Origin: Actinomadura physcomitrii
GTDB lineage: Bacteria > Actinomycetota > Actinomycetes > Streptosporangiales > Streptosporangiaceae
Reading direction: 5' to 3'
Length of the DNA: 48,379 nt
Assembly: GCF_008923205.2 (NCBI RefSeq)
Contig: NZ_WBMS02000041.1
Location: forward strand, 40,041 to 88,419
How positions within the stretch are numbered: position 1 is the first letter of the stretch; every line of letters begins with the position of its first letter. Below, piece by piece: positions 23,446-32,393 of the stretch. A program made the translations under genes and the position numbers. The notes beneath the pieces were generated by a model. It was not told the origin of the DNA, did not search any database, and saw nothing but the letters and a program-made list of their open reading frames with translations.

Positions 23446-24564
23446 GTGGGCGTCGAGATCAGAGTCGAGGGCCTGACCAAGTCCTTCGGCCGCCAGGTGA
23501 TCTGGCAGGACGTGTCGCTGACCATCCCCGCAGGTGAGATCTCCGTTCTTCTGGGCCCGTCCGGTACCGGCAAGTCGGTGTTCCTGAAGTCCCTCGTCGG
23601 CCTGCTCAAGCCGAACCGCGGCCACATCTGGATCGGCGACAAGGACCTTCCCTACCTGCCCGAGTCGCAGCTCTACGAGACCCGCAAGCTGTTCGGCGTG
23701 CTGTTCCAGGACGGCGCGCTGTTCGGCTCGATGAACCTGTTCGACAACATCGCCTTCCCGCTGCGCGAGCACACCAAGAAGTCCGAGTCCGAGGTCAAGC
23801 GCATCGTCCTCGAGAAGATGGAGATGGTCGGCCTCCTCGGCGCCGAGTACAAGCTGCCCGGCGAGATCTCCGGCGGTATGAAAAAGCGCGCCGGCCTCGC
23901 CCGCGCCCTCGTGCTGGACCCCGAGATCCTGCTGATCGACGAGCCGGACTCCGGCCTCGACCCGGTCCGCACCGCGTTCCTGAACCAGGTGTTCATCGAC
24001 CTGAACGCGCAGCTCAACGCGACGTTCCTGATCGTCACCCACGACATCAACACCGCCCGCACCATCCCCGACAACATCGGCCTGCTGTACCAGCGGCACC
24101 TGGCGATGTTCGGGCCGCGGGAGATGCTGCTGTCCAGCGAGGAGCCGGTCGTCCGGCAGTTCCTCAACGCCAGCAAGATCGGCCCGATCGGCATGTCGGA
24201 GGAGAAGGACGCCTCCGAGCTCGAGGCCGAGTCGAAGATGGGCCTGGACTCCGGCAAGCTGCCCCCCATCCCGCCGCAGCAGATGCCCAGCAACGGGATG
24301 CTGCGGGCCGGCATGCACGCCCCCGGCGCCTGGTGCGCCGCGCACGGCGTCACGCCGCCGCCCGGGTCGTTCATCGACGACCTCGGCCGCAACTGGGTGG
24401 AGGAGTGGCCGCGGTACGTGGCGTCCATGTCCGCCGGCGCGGCCGCCGCCCCGGCGGCCCCGGGCGGACCGCCGCCCGCGGGCCCGCCGCCCGCCGGCCC
24501 GGGCGGCCCCGGCATGTTCCCCGGCAACCCGCCGCCCGGCGCGCCCGGAGGTGCGGCGTACTGA
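23446..24564 (+). CDS. mkl: MCE-transporter ATPase (Mkl/MceG family)
   Basis: 372 aa ABC ATPase that energises the Mce lipid importer. Walker A GPSGTGKS (residues 37-44), Q-loop FQD (about 87-89), signature SGGMKKR (142-148), Walker B ILLIDE (161-166) and the H-loop in VTHD are intact. VLFQDGALFGSMNLFDN is diagnostic of Mkl/MlaF ATPases. Beyond residue about 255 it has a non-catalytic tail ending in a Pro/Gly/Ala-rich stretch of about 45 residues. The GTG start follows AAAGGTGA. The stop TGA overlaps the ATG of the first YrbE gene. It is the first gene of a 13-kb-scale operon. Confidence 0.95.
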   Translation: MGVEIRVEGLTKSFGRQVIWQDVSLTIPAGEISVLLGPSGTGKSVFLKSLVGLLKPNRGHIWIGDKDLPYLPESQLYETRKLFGVLFQDGALFGSMNLFDNIAFPLREHTKKSESEVKRIVLEKMEMVGLLGAEYKLPGEISGGMKKRAGLARALVLDPEILLIDEPDSGLDPVRTAFLNQVFIDLNAQLNATFLIVTHDINTARTIPDNIGLLYQRHLAMFGPREMLLSSEEPVVRQFLNASKIGPIGMSEEKDASELEAESKMGLDSGKLPPIPPQQMPSNGMLRAGMHAPGAWCAAHGVTPPPGSFIDDLGRNWVEEWPRYVASMSAGAAAAPAAPGGPPPAGPPPAGPGGPGMFPGNPPPGAPGGAAY

Positions 24565-25415
24565 TGTCCACCCCTGGTATCGGCGCGGACCAGCGAGGGG
24601 GCAGGCGGGCCGGAGGCTCCTCCGGCACGCTCCGCAAGATCGGGGACGGCGCGGCCAACGTCGCGATCCGGGAACCCGGCCGGTTCTTCGCCCTGTGCCT
24701 GGACACGGCGCGGCAGCTGTTCCGCCCGCCCTTCCAATGGCGCGAGTTCATCGAGCAGGCCTGGTTCATCGTCAGCGTCACCGTCGTCCCCACGATGCTG
24801 GTCGCCATCCCGTTCGGCGGCGTGCTGTCGCTGCAGGTCGGCGGGCTCATCCGGCAGCTCGGCGCGCAGTCCTACACCGGTGCGACCGCGGTGGTCGCGA
24901 TCGTCCGCGAGGCCAGCCCGCTGGTCACCTCGCTGCTGGTCGCGGGCGCCGCGGGGTCGGCGATGTGCGCCGACATCGGCTCCCGCAAGATCCGCGAGGA
25001 GATCGACGCCATGGAGGTGCTCGGCATCAACCCGCTGCAGCGCCTCGTGGTGCCGCGCACCCTCGCGTGCGCGTTCGTCGCGCTGTTCCTGAACGGCCTG
25101 GTGTCGGTGGTCGGCCTGCTCGGCGGCTACTTCTTCAACGTCGTGCTGCAGGACGGCACGCCGGGCGCCTACCTCGCCTCGTTCAACGCGATCGCGCAGC
25201 TACCCGACCTCGTGCAGGCGGAGATCAAGGCGTTCGTGTTCGGCATCACCGCCGGGCTCGTCGCGGCCTACAAGGGCCTGAACGCCAAGGGCGGCCCGAA
25301 GGGCGTCGGCGACGCGGTCAACCAGACCGTCGTCATCACCTTCATGCTGCTGTTCGTCGAGAACTTCATCATCTCGACGCTGTACACCCAGTTCGTTCCG
25401 GCGAAGGGCATGTGA
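24564..25415 (+). CDS. yrbEA: MCE permease, YrbEA (MlaE family)
   Basis: 283 aa, membrane permease of the Mce ABC importer. After a Gly/Arg-rich N-terminus (residues 1-35) it has the MlaE/permease domain with about five to six transmembrane segments, starting with EQAWFIVSVTVVPTMLVAIPFG. The EXX-like cytoplasmic motif region is AADIGSRKIREEIDAMEVLGINPLQRLVVPR, the loop that couples to the ATPase. The ATG overlaps the mkl stop, and its own stop overlaps the next start. It pairs with YrbEB as a heterodimer. Confidence 0.93.
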   Translation: MSTPGIGADQRGGRRAGGSSGTLRKIGDGAANVAIREPGRFFALCLDTARQLFRPPFQWREFIEQAWFIVSVTVVPTMLVAIPFGGVLSLQVGGLIRQLGAQSYTGATAVVAIVREASPLVTSLLVAGAAGSAMCADIGSRKIREEIDAMEVLGINPLQRLVVPRTLACAFVALFLNGLVSVVGLLGGYFFNVVLQDGTPGAYLASFNAIAQLPDLVQAEIKAFVFGITAGLVAAYKGLNAKGGPKGVGDAVNQTVVITFMLLFVENFIISTLYTQFVPAKGM

Positions 25416-26263
25416 TGGCGGCCCCTACCAAGGCGGGCAGGGCCGTCAACCGGGCGGTGAACGCGCCCCTGGAGCGGCTGGACGACTTCGGCCACCAGAT
25501 GTCGTTCTACGTCCGCGCGTTCGCGTGGACGTTCCGGGTGCTGCGCCGCTACCGGACCGAGGTGCTGCGGCTGCTGGCCGAGGTGAGCCTCGGCACCGGC
25601 GGGCTCGCGGTGATCGGCGGCTCGGTGGTGATCGTCGGGTTCATGACGTTCTTCACCGGCAGCCAGGTCGGCCTGGAGGGCTACGAGTCCCTCGACCAGA
25701 TCGGCACCGCCGCGTTCACCGGCTTCATCGCCTCCTACTTCAACACCCGCGAGATCGCGCCGCTGGTGTCGGCGCTCGCGCTGTCGGCGACGGTCGGCTG
25801 CGGGTTCACCGCGCAGCTCGGCGCGATGCGGATCTCCGACGAGATCGACGCGCTCGAGGTGATGGCGGTCCCGTCGATGCCGTTCCTGGTCACCACCCGG
25901 ATGATCGCGGGGATGGTCGCGGTGATCCCGCTGTACGTGGTGGGCCTGCTCGCCTCCTACGGCGCGACGCGGGTGATCGTGACGATGTTCTACGGCCAGT
26001 CGTCCGGCACCTACGACCACTACTTCCACCTGTTCCTGCCGCCGCACGACATCTACTGGTCGTTCGGCAAGGTGATCATCTTCTCGGTGCTGGTGATGCT
26101 GATCCACTGCTACTACGGCTACAACGCCAGCGGCGGCCCCGCCGGCGTCGGCATCGCGGTGGGCCGCGCGGTCCGCACCAGCATCGTGGTGATCAACGTG
26201 GCGGACCTGCTGCTCGGCATGGCCATCTGGGGCACCAGCACCGGCGTCCGGATCGCGGGGTGA
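25415..26263 (+). CDS. yrbEB: MCE permease, YrbEB (MlaE family)
   Basis: 282 aa, second MlaE-type permease. Same topology as YrbEA, with the coupling motif AQLGAMRISDEIDALEVMAVPSMPFLVTTRMIAGM. The conserved segment ISDEIDALEVM and the first hydrophobic segment (GGLAVIGGSVVIVGFMTFF) are clear. The ATG overlaps the upstream stop (TGATG). A 27-bp gap then precedes mceA. The pair YrbEA/B is the membrane channel of the importer. Confidence 0.93.
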   Translation: MAAPTKAGRAVNRAVNAPLERLDDFGHQMSFYVRAFAWTFRVLRRYRTEVLRLLAEVSLGTGGLAVIGGSVVIVGFMTFFTGSQVGLEGYESLDQIGTAAFTGFIASYFNTREIAPLVSALALSATVGCGFTAQLGAMRISDEIDALEVMAVPSMPFLVTTRMIAGMVAVIPLYVVGLLASYGATRVIVTMFYGQSSGTYDHYFHLFLPPHDIYWSFGKVIIFSVLVMLIHCYYGYNASGGPAGVGIAVGRAVRTSIVVINVADLLLGMAIWGTSTGVRIAG

Positions 26264-26290
26264 CCGGGCTGTGATCGAGAGGAACCGGTC

Positions 26291-27595
26291 ATGAGCGAAC
26301 GCATGCGCTACCGCGTGCTCGGGCTGGCGATGGTCCTGGTGATCGTGCTGCTGCTGGCGCTGACCGTGGCGTTCTACAACAAGTGGTTCACCCCGGTGAC
26401 GAACGTCAAGGTCGCGACGGAGCGGGCCGGGCTGCAGCTGCTGCCGCACGCGGACGTGAAGGTCCGCGGCATCATCGTCGGCGAGGTCCGCGGCACCCAC
26501 GTCACCGGCAGCGGAGCGACGCTCGACCTCGCGCTGGACCCGGGCAAGGCCAAGCTGATCCCGGACAACGTGCAGGCGCGGCTGCTGCCGAAGACGCTGT
26601 TCGGCGAGAAGTACGTCGACCTGGAGATCCCGCAGCAGCCGGGCCCGCGGGGCCTGCGCGCCGGGATGACGATCCAGCAGGACCGCTCCCAGCAGGCCGT
26701 CGAGATCAACAAGGTGCTGGACGACCTGCTTCCGCTGCTGCAGGCGGTGAAGCCCGCGGAGCTGAACACCACGCTGAACGCGCTGGCGACGGCGCTGCAG
26801 GGCCGCGGCGACCAGATCGGCCAGGACATCGACGAGGCGAACACGCTGCTGAAGAAGGTCAACCCGGAGCTGCCGACGCTGGTGCACGACCTGCACAGCC
26901 TCGCCGACGTGTCCGACGTCTACGACCAGGCCGCGCCGGACCTGCTGCAGACGCTGCGCAACATCAACGTGACCAGCCGCACGATCACCGACAAGAAGGC
27001 GACGATCGAGCAGCTGATCCCGGCGACGACCGCGCTCGCGCAGGACGGCGACGCGTTCATGACGCAGAACGCGCCGAAGATCGTCGGGGTGAACATCGCC
27101 AGCCGCACCGGGCTGTCGCTGATCGCCCGGTACTCGCCGTCGCTGCCGTGCGTGTTCGCCGGGCTGGTGAAGCTGCAGCCGGAGGCCGAGCGGGTGGCGG
27201 GCGGCAACGGGTCCAAGACCTTCAACCTGACCGTCGAGATCGTCAAGCCGCGGCCGGGCTACAAGTACCCGCTGGACCTGCCCGAGGCCAAGGACCAGCG
27301 GAACCCGCGCTGCTACGGGCTGCCGAACCCGAAGGTGCCCTCGCCGGACTACCTGGCGCTGGACGGCACCCAGGACGACCTGTGGTGGAAGAACCCCGAT
27401 GACCCGAACGGCGGTGGCGGCTCGCGCGGCCGCGGCATCTCCGACGTGTTCGTCGACCCGGGCTCGATGAGCGAGAACGACAAGATCAAGAACATTGTGG
27501 GGCCGATGACCCGGACCCCCGCCGACCAGGTCTCCGACGTCGCCTCGCTGATGTACGGGCCGCTGCTGCGCGGATCGGTGGTGACGATCAAGTGA
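26291..27595 (+). CDS. mceA: MCE family protein MceA
   Basis: 434 aa. A single N-terminal signal anchor (residues about 7-28, VLGLAMVLVIVLLLALTVAFY) is followed by the MCE domain (about 38-115; TNVKVATERAGLQLLPHADVKVRGIIVGEV) and a long helical region up to about 300, with an extended C-terminus (PDDPNGGGGSRGRG). MCE subunits assemble into a hexameric, tunnel-forming ring that carries lipids across the envelope. First of six consecutive mce genes. Substrate cannot be predicted, although cholesterol or fatty acids/mycolates are the known ones in mycobacteria. The start has a GAGAGGA-type site at 26276-26283. Confidence 0.93.
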   Translation: MSERMRYRVLGLAMVLVIVLLLALTVAFYNKWFTPVTNVKVATERAGLQLLPHADVKVRGIIVGEVRGTHVTGSGATLDLALDPGKAKLIPDNVQARLLPKTLFGEKYVDLEIPQQPGPRGLRAGMTIQQDRSQQAVEINKVLDDLLPLLQAVKPAELNTTLNALATALQGRGDQIGQDIDEANTLLKKVNPELPTLVHDLHSLADVSDVYDQAAPDLLQTLRNINVTSRTITDKKATIEQLIPATTALAQDGDAFMTQNAPKIVGVNIASRTGLSLIARYSPSLPCVFAGLVKLQPEAERVAGGNGSKTFNLTVEIVKPRPGYKYPLDLPEAKDQRNPRCYGLPNPKVPSPDYLALDGTQDDLWWKNPDDPNGGGGSRGRGISDVFVDPGSMSENDKIKNIVGPMTRTPADQVSDVASLMYGPLLRGSVVTIK

Positions 27596-28623
27596 GGACG
27601 ACCAGCGCCGCGGTCAAGCTCGGCATCTTCGTGGTGCTCACCGCGCTCGCCACCGGCGTGCTGGCGATGACGATCTCCAACGCCCGGTTCGGGCCGTCCC
27701 GCGAGTACAAGGCGATCTTCACCGACGCGACCGGGCTGCTCGACAACGACGACGTGCGCGTCGCGGGCGTCCGGGTCGGCCAGGTGAAGGGCATCAAGCT
27801 TTACCACGGCAACCTGGCCCAGGTGACGTTCAGCATCCAGAAGAGCGGCGTGTTCGAGGCGGGGCTGCCGGCGTCCACGCAGGCGCAGATCCGCTACCGC
27901 AACCTGATGGGGCAGCGGTACCTGTCGCTGAGCGACGGCGCCGGGCAGGCCAACACCTACCTGAAGGCGGGCGGCACCATCCCGGTCGCGCAGACCCAGC
28001 CGGCGCTCGACCTGACCGCGCTGTTCAACGGGTTCCACCCGCTGTTCCAGGCGCTGGAGCCGAAGGACGTCAACACCCTCGCCACCCAGATCGTCCAGGT
28101 GCTGCAGGGCGAGGGCGGGACGGTCAACAGCCTGCTGTCGCACGTGGCGTCGCTGACCAACACCCTCGCCGACCGCGACCAGGTGATCGGCGACGTGATC
28201 GACAACCTGAACAGCGTGCTCGGCACCATCGACGACCGGCACCAGCAGGTCGAGCAGCTGATCACCGACCTGCGCGGGTTCGTCAGCGGAGTGTCCGGCG
28301 ACCGGCAGGCGATCTTCGACTCGGTGTCGGCGATCAACCAGCTGACCGGGACGACCGCGGGCCTGCTGAAGCAGTCCCGGCCGGGGATCGAGAGCGACAT
28401 CGCCGGGCTGAAGCAGCTCACCGGAACCCTGGACGCCAACAGCGGCCAGCTCGACTCGGCCCTGAAGGGCTCGCCGAAGACGCTGCAGAAGCTGGTCAGC
28501 ATCTCCCAGTACGGCTCCTGGTTCAACATGTACATCTGCGGCCTCGACGCGCGGGTGCGGCTGCCGGGCGGACCGGTCTACCAGACGCCGGCGATCGTGA
28601 ACGAGAACGCGAGGTGCAAGTAG
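27592..28623 (+). CDS. mceB: MCE family protein MceB
   Basis: 343 aa from GTG 27592, overlapping the MceA stop by 4 bp (GTGA). Short N-terminal anchor (AAVKLGIFVVLTALATGVLAM), MCE domain with the VRVGQVKGIKLYHGNLAQVTF pattern (about residues 35-115), and a helical, coiled region (VQVLQGEGGTVNSLLSHVASL...). Ends with a pair of Cys (CGLD and ENARCK). Gene order and coupling place it as the second subunit of the hetero-hexamer. Confidence 0.92.
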   Translation: MRTTSAAVKLGIFVVLTALATGVLAMTISNARFGPSREYKAIFTDATGLLDNDDVRVAGVRVGQVKGIKLYHGNLAQVTFSIQKSGVFEAGLPASTQAQIRYRNLMGQRYLSLSDGAGQANTYLKAGGTIPVAQTQPALDLTALFNGFHPLFQALEPKDVNTLATQIVQVLQGEGGTVNSLLSHVASLTNTLADRDQVIGDVIDNLNSVLGTIDDRHQQVEQLITDLRGFVSGVSGDRQAIFDSVSAINQLTGTTAGLLKQSRPGIESDIAGLKQLTGTLDANSGQLDSALKGSPKTLQKLVSISQYGSWFNMYICGLDARVRLPGGPVYQTPAIVNENARCK

Positions 28624-29706
28624 ATGAGGATCCCGTTCCGGGAGCGCAACCCGGTCCCCATCGCCCTCGCCGGGTTCGCGGTGATCGTGCTGGCGCTCGT
28701 GCTGGCGATGAACCTCGGGAACATCCCGTTCGTCAACGGCGGCACGGAGCACACCGCCACGTTCAAGGAGGCGGCGGGGCTGAAGTCGGGGGAGGAGGTC
28801 CGGATCGCCGGCGTCAAGGTCGGCAAGGTCACCGGCCTCGACCTCGACCACGGCCGCGTGAAGGTCACCTTCGAGGTGGACAAGGGCGTGAAGCTCGGCG
28901 ACCGCACGGAAGCCGACATCAAGATCAAGACGCTGCTCGGCCAGCACTTCCTCGCGCTCACCCCGCGCGGCACCGGCAAGCTCGGCCGCAACATCCCGGT
29001 GCAGTACACGCACACGCCGTTCGAGGTCGTCCCGGCGATCAGCGAGCTGAGCCAGCGGGTCAACGACATCGACACGGTGCAGCTCGCCAAGTCCTTCGAC
29101 ACCCTGTCGGACACCTTCAAGAACTCCCCGCCGGAGGTGAAGGCGTCCCTGCAGGGGCTGCGGCGGCTGTCGGACACCGTCGCGTCCCGCGACGACCAGC
29201 TGCATGAGCTGGCCGGCAAGGCCAAGGACGTCTCGCAACTGCTGGCCGACCGCAACCAGGACTTCGCGAAGCTCGTCCAGGACGGCGACAAGGTGCTCCA
29301 GGCGGTGCAGGCCCGCCGCGCGGTGATCCACCAGCTGCTGGTCAACACGGTCACGCTGTCGCAGCAGGTGAACGCGCTGATCAGCGAGAACCAGGCGCAG
29401 CTGAAGCCGATGCTGGACAACCTCACCAAGGTCAACAGGGTCCTGCTGAAGAACCAGGACAACCTGGACCGGACGATCCAGCTGTTCGCGCCGTACGCCC
29501 GGCAGTTCTCCGACGTCGTCGGCACTGGCCGCTGGTTCGACTCCTACATCCAGAACCTCATCCCGATCCCCGCCTCGATCCAGGACGCCCCGAAGAGCAC
29601 GGGCACCGGGACGGGCACCACGACCCAGGGCGGCGGCCAGAACAAGAAGAGCGGCCAGACCGGTACCGGCAACAACAGCGACAACCCGTTGCCCTTCCTC
29701 CCGTGA
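28624..29706 (+). CDS. mceC: MCE family protein MceC
   Basis: 360 aa; ATG directly follows the MceB stop (TAGATG). N-terminal anchor (about residues 11-30, PIALAGFAVIVLALVLAMNLG), MCE domain (THTATFKEAAGLKSGEEVRIAGVKVGKV), and helical domain ending with a Thr/Gly/Gln-rich tail (TGTGTGTTTQGGGQNKKSG, about 325-348). Third subunit of the set. Confidence 0.92.
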   Translation: MRIPFRERNPVPIALAGFAVIVLALVLAMNLGNIPFVNGGTEHTATFKEAAGLKSGEEVRIAGVKVGKVTGLDLDHGRVKVTFEVDKGVKLGDRTEADIKIKTLLGQHFLALTPRGTGKLGRNIPVQYTHTPFEVVPAISELSQRVNDIDTVQLAKSFDTLSDTFKNSPPEVKASLQGLRRLSDTVASRDDQLHELAGKAKDVSQLLADRNQDFAKLVQDGDKVLQAVQARRAVIHQLLVNTVTLSQQVNALISENQAQLKPMLDNLTKVNRVLLKNQDNLDRTIQLFAPYARQFSDVVGTGRWFDSYIQNLIPIPASIQDAPKSTGTGTGTTTQGGGQNKKSGQTGTGNNSDNPLPFLP

Positions 29707-29721
29707 GCAGGCAGGTCCCTC

Positions 29722-31017
29722 GTGCGTAACTCCGCTTTGATACTCCGCCTGGGCGGCGCGATCCTCGCCGTCGCGGTGCTTGCGGCCGCGCTCGTCCTGC
29801 TCCTGCAGGAACCCAAGCAGCGGCACATGACGGCGTACTTCACCAAGACCGTCGGCCTCTACAAGGGCGCCGAGGTCCGCATCCTCGGCATCCCCGTCGG
29901 CGAGGTCACCAGCGTCAAGCCGGTCGGCGACGCGGTGAAGGTCGAGCTGAAGTGGGACGCCAAGTACAAGGTCCCGGCGGACGCCAAGGCCGTCATCGTC
30001 AACCAGACGCTGGTCGCCGACCGCTACATCCAGCTGACCCCCGCCTACACCGGCGGGCCCGTGCTGGCGGACGGCGCGACGCTGATGACCAGCCGCACCC
30101 AGGTGCCGGTCGAGGTGGACGAGGTCAGCGGCAGCCTGAACGACCTCACCAAGGCCCTCGGCCCGCAGGGCGCCAACGCCACCACCCCCGACAAGCAGCA
30201 GGGATCGCTGTCGCGGCTGCTGCAGGTCGGCGCGGCGAACCTGCAGGGGCAGGGCGACGACATCCGGCAGACGATCGCCGACACCTCGCAGATGCTGAGC
30301 ACGCTCAGCACCGACCGCGGCGACATCGCCACGACGATCAAGAACCTGCGGGTCATCACCGACACGATGAAGGCCAACGACCAGCAGATCCGGTCGTTCA
30401 GCACCCATCTGAACGGGGTGTCAGGGCAGCTGGACGGGGAGAAGGAGGAGCTGAGCGCGGCCCTCAACACCCTCGCCCCGACGCTGCGGAACGTGCAGAA
30501 GTTCATCAAGGACAACCGCACCGAGCTGTCGTCGAACGTGCGGCAGCTCGCGCAGGTCACCGGCGTGCTGGTGAAGGAGAAGGACGCGCTCGCCGAGGTG
30601 CTGACCGCGGGCCCGCTCGCCATCAACAACCTGGCCCGCGCCTACGACCCGATCAGCGGCACGATCCACACCCGCGACAACTTCCGCCAGTTCAACGACC
30701 TGGCCGACTGGGTGTGCTCGCTGGCGTACTCGGTCGGGACGCCCGCCAAGCAGTGCCTGGACTTCGTCAAGCCGTACAACGGCATCGGCAAGGCGCTCGC
30801 CGGGGTCAGCCTGGACCTGTCCTGGATCACGGCGCTGACCACGCACTACGACCCCGTACCGATCCCGCCGGACGCCTACGGTCCGGGTGGCCGCGGCGGG
30901 TCGAAGAGCACCGGGACGTCCAAGACGTCCAAGACCTCGAAGACGACCGGGACGAGCACGGCGAACGCGCACGCCCCGAAGAGCATCACCTCGCTGCTGC
31001 CCGGAGGTGCCGGATGA
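29722..31017 (+). CDS. mceD: MCE family protein MceD
   Basis: 431 aa from GTG 29722. Signal anchor (ILRLGGAILAVAVLAAALVLLL, about residues 6-27), MCE domain (MTAYFTKTVGLYKGAEVRILGIPVGEVTSV, about 33-110), helical domain, then a Thr/Ser/Lys-rich tail (TGTSKTSKTSKTTGTSTANA) at about 395-420. Its stop overlaps the mceE start. Confidence 0.92.
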   Translation: MRNSALILRLGGAILAVAVLAAALVLLLQEPKQRHMTAYFTKTVGLYKGAEVRILGIPVGEVTSVKPVGDAVKVELKWDAKYKVPADAKAVIVNQTLVADRYIQLTPAYTGGPVLADGATLMTSRTQVPVEVDEVSGSLNDLTKALGPQGANATTPDKQQGSLSRLLQVGAANLQGQGDDIRQTIADTSQMLSTLSTDRGDIATTIKNLRVITDTMKANDQQIRSFSTHLNGVSGQLDGEKEELSAALNTLAPTLRNVQKFIKDNRTELSSNVRQLAQVTGVLVKEKDALAEVLTAGPLAINNLARAYDPISGTIHTRDNFRQFNDLADWVCSLAYSVGTPAKQCLDFVKPYNGIGKALAGVSLDLSWITALTTHYDPVPIPPDAYGPGGRGGSKSTGTSKTSKTSKTTGTSTANAHAPKSITSLLPGGAG

Positions 31018-32393
31018 GCAGGACACCCCGCAGGCGCGCTACGACGGCCGCGACCGGCACCGCTGGCAGGGCCGGCGCGGCGGGCAAGGGCCGGGCGCTG
31101 CCGCGGCGCACGAAGCTGCTCGGCGCCGCCGCCCTCGCGGGCGTCACGGCGCTGTCGGGCTGCTCGTTCAACGGCGTCTCGTCGCTGCCGCTGCCCGGCG
31201 GCCCCGACCTCGGCTCGAACCCCCGCACCGTGAAGATCGAGTTCGCGAACGTGCTGGACCTCGTGCCGCAGTCGGTGGTGAAGGTCAACGACGTGTCCGT
31301 CGGCAAGGTCACCAAGGTCGACCTCGCGGGCGGCAGCGCCGGCTGGCACGCCGTCGTCACCGTCAAGGTCCGCGGCGACGTGAACCTGCCCGACAACGCG
31401 ACCGCGACCATCAGCCAGACGAGCCTGCTCGGCGAGAAGTTCGTCCAGCTGTCGCCGCCGACGACGGAGGCGCCGACCGGGCGGCTCGGGTCCGGCGACG
31501 TGATCCCGCTGGCGCGCACCAGTCAGGGCACCGAGATCGAAGAGGTGCTGTCGGCGATGTCGATGCTGCTGAACGGCGGCGGCATCCAGCAGGTCGCCAC
31601 GATCAGCCACGAGCTGCAGGCCGCGATGAGCGGTCGCGAGGGCTCCATCCGCGCGGTGCTGCAGCAGGTCGACACCTTCGCCGGGACGCTGGACACCAAC
31701 CGCGCCGCGATCACCCGGGCGCTGGACAGCCTCGACCGGCTCACCGGCAAGCTGTCCGACGAGCGCAAGACGATCACCGACACGATCGACGAGACCGGCC
31801 CGGCCATCACGATCCTCAAGCGCAACCGGGCCGACCTGACGAAGATGCTGGTCGCGCTGGACAAGCTCAGCCGCACCACCACCGACGTGATCGACAAGTC
31901 GCAGGCGAACCTCGTGGCGAACCTGAAGGACCTGAACAAGATCCTCGCCAACCTGAACAAGGCCGGCTCCGACCTGCCGAACGCGCTGCAGTCGCTGATC
32001 ACCTTCCCGTTCCCGCCGACCTTCGCCAACGTCATCCAGGGCGACTACGGCAACGTGAAGCTCACCGTCGACCTCGACTTCAACGACCTCGCCCAGAACC
32101 TGCTCGGCGGCACCGACCTGGAGAGCCAGCTCGGCAGCGGCAAGCAGATGCGCAACATGCTGCAGGTGCCCAACGTGACCCTTCCCGACTCGCCGCTCGG
32201 TTCGCTGCCGCAGTCGTCCGGCGGCGGCACCGGCGGGCTGCCGGGCCTGCCCGGCGCGACCACGCCCACGCCGACGCCGACCAAGGGCGCCAAGAAGACC
32301 GGGACCGCGGGCGCCGGCGGCACGAAGACCGGTGCGCTGGCCCCGGCCCCGGGCGACGACGGTCTGCGGACCCTGATGGGGGGCCTCTGGTGA
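31014..32393 (+). CDS. mceE: MCE family lipoprotein MceE (LprK-type)
   Basis: 459 aa. It is the lipoprotein subunit of the set: after a long basic N-terminus, the signal peptide ends in lipobox TALSGC with C50 as the acylated residue. The MCE domain (TVKIEFANVLDLVPQSVVKVNDVSVGKV) and helical region follow, and the C-terminus is Gly/Pro/Thr-rich (PGATTPTPTPTKGAKKTG). MceE as the acylated member is a conserved feature of mce operons. ATG 31014 overlaps the mceD stop (ATGA). Confidence 0.93.
   Translation: MSRTPRRRATTAATGTAGRAGAAGKGRALPRRTKLLGAAALAGVTALSGCSFNGVSSLPLPGGPDLGSNPRTVKIEFANVLDLVPQSVVKVNDVSVGKVTKVDLAGGSAGWHAVVTVKVRGDVNLPDNATATISQTSLLGEKFVQLSPPTTEAPTGRLGSGDVIPLARTSQGTEIEEVLSAMSMLLNGGGIQQVATISHELQAAMSGREGSIRAVLQQVDTFAGTLDTNRAAITRALDSLDRLTGKLSDERKTITDTIDETGPAITILKRNRADLTKMLVALDKLSRTTTDVIDKSQANLVANLKDLNKILANLNKAGSDLPNALQSLITFPFPPTFANVIQGDYGNVKLTVDLDFNDLAQNLLGGTDLESQLGSGKQMRNMLQVPNVTLPDSPLGSLPQSSGGGTGGLPGLPGATTPTPTPTKGAKKTGTAGAGGTKTGALAPAPGDDGLRTLMGGLW

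Noticed and set aside
27349..30408. Long minus-strand frame across mceA-mceD
   Set aside because: Same GC shadow effect; the plus-strand mce genes have start signals, overlaps and conserved motifs.
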